From: Clostridium rhizosphaerae
GTDB taxonomy: Bacteria > Bacillota > Clostridia > Clostridiales > Clostridiaceae
NCBI RefSeq assembly: GCF_016765585.1
Contig: NZ_JAESWC010000002.1
Span: 248,001-312,000, forward strand
DNA: 64,000 nucleotides
Direction: 5' to 3'
Part shown: piece after piece, positions 15,414 through 24,423 of the stretch
How positions within the stretch are numbered: position 1 is the stretch's first letter
Layout of the letters: each line of letters opens with the position of its first letter
Program-made: the position numbers and the translations under genes
The notes under the pieces: generated by a model
Told to the model about the DNA's origin: nothing
The model's input: only the letters and a program-made list of their open reading frames with translations
Database searches by the model: none

Positions 15414-16904
15414 TTAAGTTGTATGTATATCAGAAAACTCAATATTAATCATTTCAATTTTATTTTTTGTAAAGTCTTTTATGAAAGCAGTTTCTGTATC
15501 TTCTAGTGTATTTACAGGAAGCTCCATTTTAAATATACTTCCCTTACCAACTTCACTATCAACACTTATATTACCCCCATGCAATTCAATAAGTGATTTT
15601 ACCAGAGATAATCCAATACCAGTGCCTTCAACATTACGTGAAAGAGTCTTGTCTATCTGATGGAATCTTTTAAAGATCCTATCCAAATGTTCCGCATCTA
15701 TTCCTATACCCGTATCTTTTACTTCTATTTCAACAATGTGTCCTTTATCTAAAATATTTATAAATATACTGCCCCCTGAATCTGTAAATTTTATTGAATT
15801 TGAAATAAGATTCAGAATAACTCTCTCAATCTTTTCAGGGTCACAGGCAATAATCTTTTCTTCTGTATTTGTATCAAAAGTAATACTTAATCCTTTTAGC
15901 TTAATATATTCTGCTACTGAATCTACAATATTCTCAATGACACTAACTATATTCTCATTGCTCAGATTCAGCTTTAAAAATCCTGAATCTATTTTTGACA
16001 TATCTAATATATTATTGATAAGCTTTGTAAACCTATAACAATTTTGTTTAATTATATTAATATTTTTTAGTGCTTTTTCCTTATTAGCGGTAAGTAGATC
16101 ATTTTTCAAATAAACCTCTATTAATTGGTTTGAGCTTACAATTAAGTTCAAAGGGGTTTTAAACTCATGTGATACATTTGCAAATATATCTTCTTTCATT
16201 TTTATATTTTTTTCCATATATTTAACTTTTTCTTTTATACTTTTCTCAGATTCTAGCAATTCATATTTTTCTTTCGTGTTACACAAAGTATAATACATTC
16301 CATATAATACTAATGCCAGCAGGATATAAGCCGCTACAATTTCCAGTTGTGAATAAAAAGAACGGTTATAATACATTGTAGGATATGCACTTAGCAACGC
16401 AATAAGTAAACAAAATGAAATTATTAATAACAAATATATATGCCACCCAGAATTAATGATTTGAAGAAAGTATCGAAAATGTTTTCGTATATATTTTACT
16501 TCAATGAAAATAATAAGAGAAAAAGCAACAGCTCGTGTTAGTAAATAAATCCATTCTGGTTTTAAGGGAAATATCATATAAATATTAGTACATATCATAC
16601 TGATACCACTATATATAAGGAATTGGGTAAAAAAATTAAATAATATTACCCATAATTTATCATTAGAATTAATGATTATAATTGGGCAAATAACAAGAAT
16701 CATAATCGGAATATATATCTTTTCAACAATTGCCACACCTGCATTATTATATATAATTGCTATAATAATACAAACTGCAAATAACATAATAACAGATATG
16801 ACCCTTTGAAATCTTGCATTTTTTTTAAAAGACCCAAGTGACAGGTTCATACATATAAATGCAACTACAGTTTCGACGCAACGTAAAAGAAACAATATAC
16901 CCAC
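15414..16904 (-). CDS. Membrane sensor histidine kinase (orphan)
   Basis: 496 residues, GTG start behind AGGGG. About seven hydrophobic segments occupy residues 1-205, then a short coiled coil, HisKA (FANVSHEFKTPLN, phospho-His in SHE) and HATPase_c (NLISNSIKFTDSGGS, DTGIGIDAEHLDRIF, GTGIGLSLVKSLIELHGG). No response regulator is adjacent, so it acts on a remote partner. The input signal is unknown. Confidence 0.88.
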   Translation of the reverse strand: MGILFLLRCVETVVAFICMNLSLGSFKKNARFQRVISVIMLFAVCIIIAIIYNNAGVAIVEKIYIPIMILVICPIIIINSNDKLWVILFNFFTQFLIYSGISMICTNIYMIFPLKPEWIYLLTRAVAFSLIIFIEVKYIRKHFRYFLQIINSGWHIYLLLIISFCLLIALLSAYPTMYYNRSFYSQLEIVAAYILLALVLYGMYYTLCNTKEKYELLESEKSIKEKVKYMEKNIKMKEDIFANVSHEFKTPLNLIVSSNQLIEVYLKNDLLTANKEKALKNINIIKQNCYRFTKLINNILDMSKIDSGFLKLNLSNENIVSVIENIVDSVAEYIKLKGLSITFDTNTEEKIIACDPEKIERVILNLISNSIKFTDSGGSIFINILDKGHIVEIEVKDTGIGIDAEHLDRIFKRFHQIDKTLSRNVEGTGIGLSLVKSLIELHGGNISVDSEVGKGSIFKMELPVNTLEDTETAFIKDFTKNKIEMINIEFSDIHTT

Positions 16905-16984
16905 AATTACACAGCCCCTTTATTTTTTCTTTCATCCCACCTATAAATTACTATTTATCCCATACTTAAAAATTTCAGTATCAT

Positions 16985-17172
16985 TTATTTCATCTCTTTT
17001 AATTATAGCATATTTTGTAAAAATCCATAGCTAGACTTAGTATATTTTAGTAATTATTATAAGATATTTTTGCCATAAAAAAAGCCCTAACCAAGCAATT
17101 TTAATGGTTAAGGCATAAACCTCATTTACTTATGATACGGTTCACCGTGACAGTTATAACGTAGATTTTTAT
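16985..17172. repeat. Dispersed repeats R3 plus R1
   Basis: 16985-17118 matches 62148-62263 almost base for base (shared stretches TTTTGTAAAAATCCATAGCT and CTAACCAAGCAATTTTAATG). It runs into R1 (17120-17172), a small palindrome-centred repeat containing TACGGTTCACCGT. The R3 part includes a CCTAACCA/TGGTTAAGG hairpin that could terminate transcription. Confidence 0.75.
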
Positions 17173-17254
17173 GAGTAATATTTTCTTCTTGCATTTAAGT
17201 AAATATCCTCAAAATTTTACAGTAATTAAATATATCGAATTCCTATTTAAAAGC

Positions 17255-17470
17255 ACTAATATTATCCTGATAATGAGTATTCCAAATAATTACCCAGCAC
17301 TTTTCAATACCTTCCCTACACATAGCTTCCAGACGGTGGTTCCCATCGTTCACTAAAAGATCATTTCCTTCATGTTGAGCTATTAAAGGTGGCATTTCCC
17401 AACCATTGCGTATAAGTTGCTGGAATTTGCTAAGTTATACTTATTACCTTTAAAATTTCTACATTGCTCT
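17255..17470 (-). pseudogene. ParB/sulfiredoxin-like domain remnant
   Basis: A frame-shifted stretch reads MPPLIAQHEGNDLLVNDGNH, then RLEAMCREGIEKCWVIIWNT. This resembles the nucleotide-binding NDGNHRxEA motif of ParB-like nuclease-domain proteins. No full open reading frame remains and both ends are missing. Confidence 0.5.
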
Positions 17471-17490
17471 ATTTGCATTTTAAAACATAA

Positions 17491-17522
17491 AAAACCACGA
17501 TCAATTAATTAGTCGTGGTTTT
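17491..17522. terminator. Terminator of the LpxC/ATP-grasp operon
   Basis: Ten-bp stem AAAACCACGA/TCGTGGTTTT with a 12-base loop, just after the stop of the last gene. Confidence 0.85.
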
Positions 17523-17531
17523 CAATAATTT

Positions 17532-18569
17532 TTACGTAATATTAGGACGCAAGATCTTATCTAGTGGGAAGTAATAATCAGTGTATTGCCGGAGTACAAG
17601 ACCAGTTGATGCGCAGCCGGGTATTACATCCTGGCAAAGCACTTCTGAGCGTATTAAGCTTTCCGGCTCATTTATTCCAAATAGTAACCGCATCCCTGTG
17701 GAACTGCTGAATCTGGGATTTATTTCGAAAATTACTGGCTTATCATCTTTAAGGCGCAATTGAATATTTATAGCCCCATACGCTCCCAGTGTACTTGCAA
17801 CCACCGCACAATAATCTGTAATATCGTGATAACTATCAGAAACTGCAGCAATAGAAACTCCTTCCTGCAGATACCGCCTTAAAGCGATTTTGGAAATGAC
17901 CTTTCCCTTTTGATTTATGCAAATCCCTACGGTAAACTCTTGCTCCTCATCTGTGATGTATTCCTGTATAAGTAGGCTTTCCTTACCCTTTATACTTTCA
18001 AGCAGCTGCTCTTTATCCTTAGCCAGAACAACACCTACTGAGCCACGTCCAAAACGGGGCTTGACTATCAGGGGAAACCCAGCACTTTCAATAAATGAGG
18101 ACAGCATACCAGCATCTTCAGGATACCTGATAGTTGCGGGAATTTGAAAACCGCAGCGAGACAAATGGCACATGGTGAGCCACTTATCGGTACAAAGCTC
18201 TAACACTTCCGGAGAATTTACAAATACCATTGACCTTGTAGAAGCTTCAAGGGATTCTCTATTTCTTGAATAAAAGGGAAGCTCCGCTGTAGAGCCTATA
18301 AATATGGCTTTAATCTGATGATCTATACAAAGGTTTTTAATAAACATATAATAGTTTTCTTCATCTGCTGCCCGGGGAGCGATAAAGCTTTTGTCTGCAA
18401 AAAATAAACCTAGGGAATATGGGTTTGTATCAATTGCTATTATTTCAACAGGAAGCACCGATGCTTTAAGTGACCTGATAATACCCAGTCCGTAAACCGA
18501 ACCTGCACCTGTAACTAATACACTCAGAGAACCATTGATTTCATTCATATTTTTGTAAGCTGCTGACAA
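17532..18569 (-). CDS. ATP-grasp ligase
   Basis: 345 residues from the TTG at 18569, nine bases after GAGGAGG. An N-terminal Rossmann-like domain (SVLVTGAGSVYGLGIIRSLK) is followed by a CPSase-type ATP-grasp domain: FPLIVKPRFGRGSVGVVLA (phosphate loop), LIQEYITDEEQEFTVGI and PVIFEINPRFSSSTG (metal-binding Glu/Asn). Such enzymes join a carboxylate to an amine or thiol. As last gene of the LpxC operon it may attach an amino acid or acid to the amino sugar made upstream. The substrate is not deducible. Confidence 0.85.
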   Translation of the reverse strand: MSAAYKNMNEINGSLSVLVTGAGSVYGLGIIRSLKASVLPVEIIAIDTNPYSLGLFFADKSFIAPRAADEENYYMFIKNLCIDHQIKAIFIGSTAELPFYSRNRESLEASTRSMVFVNSPEVLELCTDKWLTMCHLSRCGFQIPATIRYPEDAGMLSSFIESAGFPLIVKPRFGRGSVGVVLAKDKEQLLESIKGKESLLIQEYITDEEQEFTVGICINQKGKVISKIALRRYLQEGVSIAAVSDSYHDITDYCAVVASTLGAYGAINIQLRLKDDKPVIFEINPRFSSSTGMRLLFGINEPESLIRSEVLCQDVIPGCASTGLVLRQYTDYYFPLDKILRPNIT

Positions 18570-18601
18570 TGTAATCAACCTCCTCTATGCCAAGCATAGG
18601 T

Positions 18602-19468
18602 TTATCTAAAGCAATCATTATTACACTCCTCATAAATTTTTTTGCACAGCTCTAGATTTAGCCGGTGACCGGATCTGAAGCCTATCACATGTCCCTGTAC
18701 CTTTTTCCCAAGTAAGCCAAGGTCTCCGAGAAGGTCAAGCACTTTATGCCTAGCAGGTTCATTGGGCCATTTCCACGAGCTATACTCAGCCCCGGATTTC
18801 ACTACCAATACATTTGAGCTGACTTTCCCAGTTAGGTTTACTATCTCTTCAAGCTCTGACTCAATTATATAAGAACGGGCATCTGACAGCTCACTTACAA
18901 AGGTTTCAGGAGTTATGTCCATTTCAGCTACTTGAGAAAACTCAGGCACATTGGAATAGTCAAGCATATAGGTTAGTTTGAATCCGTCGTAGGGAAGAGC
19001 TATCAGGAACTTTTCATATTCCATATCCTCTAAGCTTTCACGCTTATATACAATGATGGGCTTAAGTATTTTTATCATTTCCTTCTTGGCAGGTTGTTCC
19101 ACTATGCCAGCTCCAATGAGGGCTTCTTTGAACTCTTTACTGCTGTAATCCGGTGTTACGGGCAGACTGGCCTGTTCCAGCTCAATAAATACGTTGTCCA
19201 AGCCTAATCCTGATAAGGCTGCCAAGGCATGCTCCGTGTGTTCGATTCGAACGTCTCCATCAGCAAGAGAAGACCATCTGTATTCAACATTTGCTTTTTC
19301 AAATGAGCATTTTACTTTAGGGCTGCCTGGCAGGTCATTACGGATAAATATTATACCAGTACTGGTTGGGGCTGGATAAAAAGTAACCTTTGCATTAGTT
19401 TCGCCAGTAATGCTGGTACCAGTTAGAGAAACCTTTTGTTTTATAGTTTTCTGATTATCCATTTCCAT
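18602..19468 (-). CDS. LpxC-type zinc deacetylase in a Gram-positive operon
   Basis: 288 residues from the ATG at 19468. It matches UDP-3-O-acyl-N-acetylglucosamine deacetylase: TEHALAALSGLGLDN (Glu79, His80), HKVLDLLGDLGLLG (His241, Asp245, Asp249) and FRSGHRLN (His268). These align with E. coli E78, H79, H238, D242, D246 and H265, so zinc binding and catalysis should be intact. LpxC commits Gram-negative cells to lipid A, which this host should not make. A deacetylase for another UDP-amino sugar is the likely role. It begins one base after the cgeB-like stop, showing tight coupling. It is shorter at the N-terminus than the 305-residue E. coli enzyme. Confidence 0.85.
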   Translation of the reverse strand: MEMDNQKTIKQKVSLTGTSITGETNAKVTFYPAPTSTGIIFIRNDLPGSPKVKCSFEKANVEYRWSSLADGDVRIEHTEHALAALSGLGLDNVFIELEQASLPVTPDYSSKEFKEALIGAGIVEQPAKKEMIKILKPIIVYKRESLEDMEYEKFLIALPYDGFKLTYMLDYSNVPEFSQVAEMDITPETFVSELSDARSYIIESELEEIVNLTGKVSSNVLVVKSGAEYSSWKWPNEPARHKVLDLLGDLGLLGKKVQGHVIGFRSGHRLNLELCKKIYEECNNDCFR

Positions 19469-19469
19469 T

Positions 19470-20444
19470 TCAATTCCTTTCAACTGAACAGCAGAAATCA
19501 AGAATTTGTCTGGCCCGTTCCTTATAAGTATGTTTTGTGTAAACCTCCAGCTGGCCATTGCGAGATATCTCTTGACGTGCTGCAGTATTTTTAAGAAAAT
19601 AATTTACCAGTTCAACTGTATCTTCCGAGGAAGAAGCACAGGATAGGTGAACATTATTTATAAACAGCTTGGTGACAGATGGTGTTGGTACCGTCAGTAA
19701 AAAACCGCCGGAACCCAGTACTTCAAAAGTCCGAGATGTTAGCATGTCATGGTCATTTTGCAAGCCTAATATAATTCTAGCTGAATTATATACTTTATTT
19801 GTTTCCTCATAGGACAGTTCACCTTTGATCATATGGGCTGGGATCTTAAACCCCATCAGCTCCTCATTAAAACTGTCCCATCGCTTCCCCCAAATAGCAA
19901 TGTTATATCCCCTTTCCACCAAAGGCTTAAGTAATATCTGAACGCTATCCTTACGATAGGACTTCCACTCTCTTCCGCCATTTCCGATCAAAGCTACATC
20001 ATAGTCATATTCACTGCTTGGATGTTCATACTTATTAAATTCCGGATTGCAGCCAAAATCCAGATGCCCCGCAGGAAGCCCAAGCTCCCTGTATTTATTT
20101 ACACTGCCAGGATGTATGGTCATAACTGCATCAGGTTTATAGGTTTCAATACACCTGAAGGAACACTTTTCCGTCCATCTTGGATCTTCAGTTGCCCAAT
20201 AGACATGTTTCACCTTATATTTAGCAGCTCTTTTAGTAAGCTCGTCTATATGCTCACGGCTATACCTGCGGTAAGCCCATCCCGTTGTTATCATAATATC
20301 AGGCCTAAAGTGGTCAACTGCGTCTATAATAGAACTTCTACTTAAATCTCTGAGGATATAAACAGGACAATTCAGTTCCCTAAAGCCCTGGGGCAGCCCA
20401 AGAGTATATTTAGAACTATGTGCAAAAAACAGTATTCTTTTCAT
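19470..20444 (-). CDS. CgeB-family glycosyltransferase
   Basis: 324 residues, ATG at 20444 with GAGGTG five bases upstream and overlapping the end of the WbqC gene by four bases. GT-B fold; the C-terminal part (SYEETNKVYNSARIILGLQN ... RTFEVLGSGGFLLT) is the conserved CgeB/Glyco_trans_1_2 region. B. subtilis CgeB is a spore-crust protein made under SigK, so a spore-surface sugar is one possible product. The donor and acceptor are unknown. Confidence 0.82.
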   Translation of the reverse strand: MKRILFFAHSSKYTLGLPQGFRELNCPVYILRDLSRSSIIDAVDHFRPDIMITTGWAYRRYSREHIDELTKRAAKYKVKHVYWATEDPRWTEKCSFRCIETYKPDAVMTIHPGSVNKYRELGLPAGHLDFGCNPEFNKYEHPSSEYDYDVALIGNGGREWKSYRKDSVQILLKPLVERGYNIAIWGKRWDSFNEELMGFKIPAHMIKGELSYEETNKVYNSARIILGLQNDHDMLTSRTFEVLGSGGFLLTVPTPSVTKLFINNVHLSCASSSEDTVELVNYFLKNTAARQEISRNGQLEVYTKHTYKERARQILDFCCSVERN

Positions 20445-21136
20445 ACTTGCACCTCTTTCAACAAAAGCTTGCGTGTGCCCTGTGCACCGCAATTAAATAA
20501 CATATCAACTATAGATAAATTGGGGATAAAACCTCCCCAAAGCTGCGGATATACTACAGGCTCATATTCCAAATACTCGAATTTAATACCTTGTTTTTCA
20601 AAAACCTCTGGCTTAATATATGCCCTTCCTCCAATACCGGACAGATAGCTGTCAGCAGAAAAGTGGGAGCAGATTGCAGCTATCAGTTCATTTTTTCGAA
20701 GCTCACCAAATTGAGGTAAATCTGATAAAAAGACAAGCTTTGTTTTAAGTCCCAGCAGGTCATGTACGAGCTTGATAAAAGCTAGGTTGGTATCTATAAG
20801 ATATCCGGTATCCTGCAATACCTGCTCCATCATAGGGAATACTTCTTTGAAATGGGGTGCCTTTACGTAGTTTACTTTCAGTGCCATAAGATGATCCCTT
20901 TTCCACCCCGGTATGACAGTAACTTCATTAAATCGCTGCAAGCCCATGCCTTTGCGTTTCACCGGCACAGTTAGCATCTGAGTCCCTTGGGAAGTTTTGA
21001 TAAGATTCCTATTATCAAGTGAACTGCCTGTTTGAAACTGAGCAGTATCTAAAATAAAAAAAATATCGCACTGTGCCATCTTAACAAAATATCCCGGCCA
21101 AGGAATATAATTCGGTTGATGACCTGCTAATTTCAC
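20441..21136 (-). CDS. WbqC-family protein
   Basis: 231 residues, GTG start. The N-terminus KLAGHQPNYIPWPGYFVKMA and the following FFILDTAQF are diagnostic of WbqC, a family from O-antigen and surface-glycan clusters, thought to modify sugars with amino acids or related groups. The mechanism is not established. Its place between the FemAB-like and CgeB-like genes supports a joint pathway. Confidence 0.85.
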   Translation of the reverse strand: MKLAGHQPNYIPWPGYFVKMAQCDIFFILDTAQFQTGSSLDNRNLIKTSQGTQMLTVPVKRKGMGLQRFNEVTVIPGWKRDHLMALKVNYVKAPHFKEVFPMMEQVLQDTGYLIDTNLAFIKLVHDLLGLKTKLVFLSDLPQFGELRKNELIAAICSHFSADSYLSGIGGRAYIKPEVFEKQGIKFEYLEYEPVVYPQLWGGFIPNLSIVDMLFNCGAQGTRKLLLKEVQV

Positions 21137-21154
21137 TACCCCAACCCCTTTAAA

Positions 21155-22138
21155 CTATTTACTATTGTTTACTTCATACAAATAGCACTCTCTGAGTATC
21201 CCATGACCACCATAACCTTCTTTGAAACGGAACAGCCCTGTATTGACGATGCTTCCTTTTGCCTCAGTGGAAATGCCAAAGTCCAAATATAAAAAACTGT
21301 TTTTTAGTCCCCACTCCATCATATGACCAAAAATAAGGTTTAACGGCCGCAGGTGCTGGAAACCATCGTCGTGGGCAATATAAAAACAGTTTATAACTCT
21401 TTCGTTCAGTAAAAATGCCAAAACACCCGCTGCAGGAGTTGCTCCTTCATAGGCTGCAAAGAGTTTTATCCTGTCTGGATAAAGTGTTTTTAGATGTTTG
21501 ATTTCATCAAATGTATGTGCTGGCTTTGCATTATGATTATGTTTAAGTTTATGTTCTAAGATAGGCCAAAAATCATTTATGTTGGCATCCTCAACCACTG
21601 ATAACCCACTTTTCAATGCCTTCTGATAGTTTCGAAAAGCTGTGTCGCTCATTACCAGTTTTACAAAAGCTTCCTCATCTTTTTTCAGCTCAAGGACTGT
21701 GGCCAGCTCTGTATACTCAAGCCTAAACCCAGAAAACCTTAATGCAAAGTCAAGTTGGCCCGAAAGCTCTCTATGGTAAACCTTCGGAACAGGTTTTAGC
21801 CGTATATAGTCAAAACCGTTCATGGCACAACATTCAACAAGGGCACTTACGAGCTCCAAGCATTTTTTAGTGCTAAGACTGGACTTTATTATCAGCCCTC
21901 CATGGGAAGCGCCGGGGTGAGAAACCAGGATGCGTTTATCCTCTTGTTGTACTACAGCAGCAGGAAGAACGGCTAAGATTATCTTATCATCCATAAATAT
22001 CAGGGAATGATCTGAAAACCTGTCTGAAGGATGATAGCCCAGGAATTTTCTTTCCTGCATAAAAGTGCCGTTAACTGAGGAACCCACAAATCCCTCCCAT
22101 TCCTTCTCAAGTTCTTTTGAATAGCGCTTTACCTCCAA
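21155..22138 (-). CDS. FemAB-like acyltransferase (double GNAT fold)
   Basis: 327 residues, TTG start nine bases after GAGGTG. The layout fits the FemAB/BioF2-like GNAT family: an N-terminal half with GTFMQERKFLGYHPSDRF and a C-terminal half with YEGATPAAGVLAFLLNERV and LYLDFGISTEAKGSIVNTGL, then FKEGYGG. Members transfer an amino acid from aminoacyl-tRNA or an acyl group to sugars or peptides. In this operon it may acylate the amine freed by the LpxC-type enzyme. Confidence 0.78.
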   Translation of the reverse strand: MEVKRYSKELEKEWEGFVGSSVNGTFMQERKFLGYHPSDRFSDHSLIFMDDKIILAVLPAAVVQQEDKRILVSHPGASHGGLIIKSSLSTKKCLELVSALVECCAMNGFDYIRLKPVPKVYHRELSGQLDFALRFSGFRLEYTELATVLELKKDEEAFVKLVMSDTAFRNYQKALKSGLSVVEDANINDFWPILEHKLKHNHNAKPAHTFDEIKHLKTLYPDRIKLFAAYEGATPAAGVLAFLLNERVINCFYIAHDDGFQHLRPLNLIFGHMMEWGLKNSFLYLDFGISTEAKGSIVNTGLFRFKEGYGGHGILRECYLYEVNNSK

Positions 22139-22183
22139 TATAATTTCACCTCACTTACCTGATTATAATGCTAACATTCTCCA

Positions 22184-23146
22184 TCAGCTGATGATGATTT
22201 TTTCTCCTCCTTTTGCGAGAGAGTCGGAAATGCAATCAATTATTTTTGCCACAAATTCTATATTTTCACTGCCGCTAAGAGGTTCCTTGTTTTCTCTAAT
22301 GCATTCGATAAAATGAAGACATTCCTGTGTCAGAGGTTCCAGATTCTCTTCTACTGCCAAGAAATACTCCTGCTCTCCGTTATCGAAGAGTTGGATTTTT
22401 CTATCGGCGGTCTGTGCATCGTCAAATACTAATTTTGTTTTCGATGCAACCAGTGTCATTTTCCTAGTTTTTTCCGTATGAATGAAGCTAGCAAATATAG
22501 AAGCTATTTTACCATTTGGAAAACCCATGAGTATATTAATAACATTGTTATAAGGACTATGGATATAACTTTCTCCATTGGCAATTACCCAGATTGGGTC
22601 CATCCCTATCAGGTGGCGGGAAAGATAGATATCATGAACTGCCAGATCATGAAGAACATCTACTTTGGGAGCCTGAGAGGCGGAACTGGTTCTGGACATG
22701 TTCAAGTAACATAGATCATCAATAATATGTTTTTCTTCCAGAAGCCCCTTTATCTTTTTGATAGCAGGATGGTAAATCAATGTATGGCCGGCCATCAATA
22801 CGGTATTTTGTGCAGCAGCCAATTCAATCAGATCATTACTGTCTTTCCTGTTAATTGTCACAGGCTTTTCTACGAGAACAGCTTTGCCTTTGCTTATTGC
22901 TTCCTTCGCCAACTTGTAATGGCTTTCAGGTGTTGTGGCTATAATAATCCCCTGTACTTCACTGTCATTCAATATATCTGCTTTGTTTTCAGTGAACCTG
23001 GTCTGATGGTAAACAGGAGCTGCTTGATTTAGCCTTTGATAGTCTAGGTCGCAGGCCCACTTCAATTCACAGCCCTCTATTGCAGTTACTGTTTTTAGAT
23101 AATTCTTTCCCCATTTTCCACAGCCTATCAAAGCAAGCTTGATCAT
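22184..23146 (-). CDS. Gfo/Idh/MocA-family oxidoreductase
   Basis: 320 residues. N-terminal NAD(P)-binding Rossmann fold (LALIGCGKWGKNYLKTV) followed by the catalytic EKPVT motif (GKAVLVEKPVTINRKD, about residues 90-105) and an His in HDLAVHDIYLSRHL. Such enzymes oxidise UDP-sugars at C3 (WlbA/WbpB type) or inositols. As the first gene of the operon it probably makes a keto-sugar for later amination and acylation. Confidence 0.86.
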   Translation of the reverse strand: MIKLALIGCGKWGKNYLKTVTAIEGCELKWACDLDYQRLNQAAPVYHQTRFTENKADILNDSEVQGIIIATTPESHYKLAKEAISKGKAVLVEKPVTINRKDSNDLIELAAAQNTVLMAGHTLIYHPAIKKIKGLLEEKHIIDDLCYLNMSRTSSASQAPKVDVLHDLAVHDIYLSRHLIGMDPIWVIANGESYIHSPYNNVINILMGFPNGKIASIFASFIHTEKTRKMTLVASKTKLVFDDAQTADRKIQLFDNGEQEYFLAVEENLEPLTQECLHFIECIRENKEPLSGSENIEFVAKIIDCISDSLAKGGEKIIIS

Positions 23147-23167
23147 TGCAATTACCTCTCATTTACA

Positions 23168-23176
23168 TACTTTATG
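23168..23176 (-). promoter_or_regulatory. Possible sporulation-type -10 box (CATAAAGTA)
   Basis: CATAAAGTA, 21 bases upstream of the Gfo/Idh start, fits the SigK/SigE -10 pattern CATAnnnTA. A convincing -35 was not found, so this is only a hint that the LpxC operon is expressed in the mother cell. Confidence 0.25.
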
Positions 23177-23430
23177 TCGGTGCACCAATATTAATATATT
23201 CCCCACTAATAAAAAGTGTTACTTACATTGAGCATCCTCATCTGATAAAGCAAAAAAAATAAAAGGGGCTACCGCCCCAATTACTATGATCCATCACATT
23301 CTGTTCTAGCATGCTACCTTCTCCACATGGGTTGTGCTAGAAAGATGATACTAATATGCTAAAATACCAGCTTTAACAAAGATGGCTCCCCTTTCAACAA
23401 AAGGGGGGGTATGATTAGCCGCTCAATAAC

Positions 23431-24252
23431 TTAACTCACTTTTTTTGTTATGTACAAGGAAAAGTTTAAAAATGAGCTTACATAGCCACCATATTCATTT
23501 ATTACCTCTTTAATTTCGTTATTCATATTGCTAATGCACATATCATCTAAACCATCCAGTATAGATGCAAAGGCTGGTACAGTTTTCATAACTTTTAAAT
23601 ATTCATCCGAATTATTTCTTGTTTCAAGAAGATATTCTATTTTTTCGACTAAAGTAAATAAACTTGAGTTTTCAATCTCTTTTAATCTCTCATCTTCTTT
23701 ATATACTCCATCATGTTCTCGTCTTCGTGAATTTTCATTTTTTACAAAAGATATTGAAACATATTTTTTGACTATCGTATTAATCTTATTTTGCCTTTCT
23801 TTTGCTTTAAGTGAATCGTCATCACAAGGATTGTACCAGAATAGAACGAGATATCCGCCATCCTTTAAAAGTTTGTGGCATTTTTCATATTTTATCTTCG
23901 GATCAAGCCAATGAAAGGCCTGAGCACAGTAAATCATATCATACTCTTCATTATCTACGCCTGTCCATTGCTCAAATGGTACAACATCCACAGTAACTTT
24001 TTCATATTGCTTGCACTTATTACGGAGTATCGCCGCCATATCTTCCCCTAATTCTATTCCGTGGACAGAAAATCCTTTATCAGCAAATTGTATGGTTGCC
24101 TTTCCTGTTCCAGGCCCGATTTCTAACAATCTGTCACCAAGACTAATTCCAGTCTTAGTGATTATATCTTCAATAAGTTTTTCAGGATAGCTTGGCCTTA
24201 TTTCATCATAAGTAGCTGCGATACCTTTATAAGGTTCAATTTTTGAAACCAT
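23431..24252 (-). CDS. Class I SAM-dependent methyltransferase
   Basis: 273 residues. SAM-binding motif I is LLEIGPGTGKATIQFA (about residues 43-58), motif II YDMIYCAQAFHWLDP, as in UbiE-like methyltransferases. AGGGGAAGAC precedes the ATG. No substrate clue in the neighbourhood; divergent from the TPR regulator downstream. Confidence 0.85.
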   Translation of the reverse strand: MVSKIEPYKGIAATYDEIRPSYPEKLIEDIITKTGISLGDRLLEIGPGTGKATIQFADKGFSVHGIELGEDMAAILRNKCKQYEKVTVDVVPFEQWTGVDNEEYDMIYCAQAFHWLDPKIKYEKCHKLLKDGGYLVLFWYNPCDDDSLKAKERQNKINTIVKKYVSISFVKNENSRRREHDGVYKEDERLKEIENSSLFTLVEKIEYLLETRNNSDEYLKVMKTVPAFASILDGLDDMCISNMNNEIKEVINEYGGYVSSFLNFSLYITKKVS

Positions 24253-24423
24253 GTCTTCCCCTCCTTTTATACTTCTTTCACAAATTAATTATATTAATAT
24301 ATCAGCAATACTTCAAAAGATTTATATTGAATAATTGTTTTAATTTAGCGTACTTAAGTGATACAATTTATCTATAATTTAACTATATTTAGTGAAAATA
24401 TTTATTTTTTAGGAGGCTTATTT

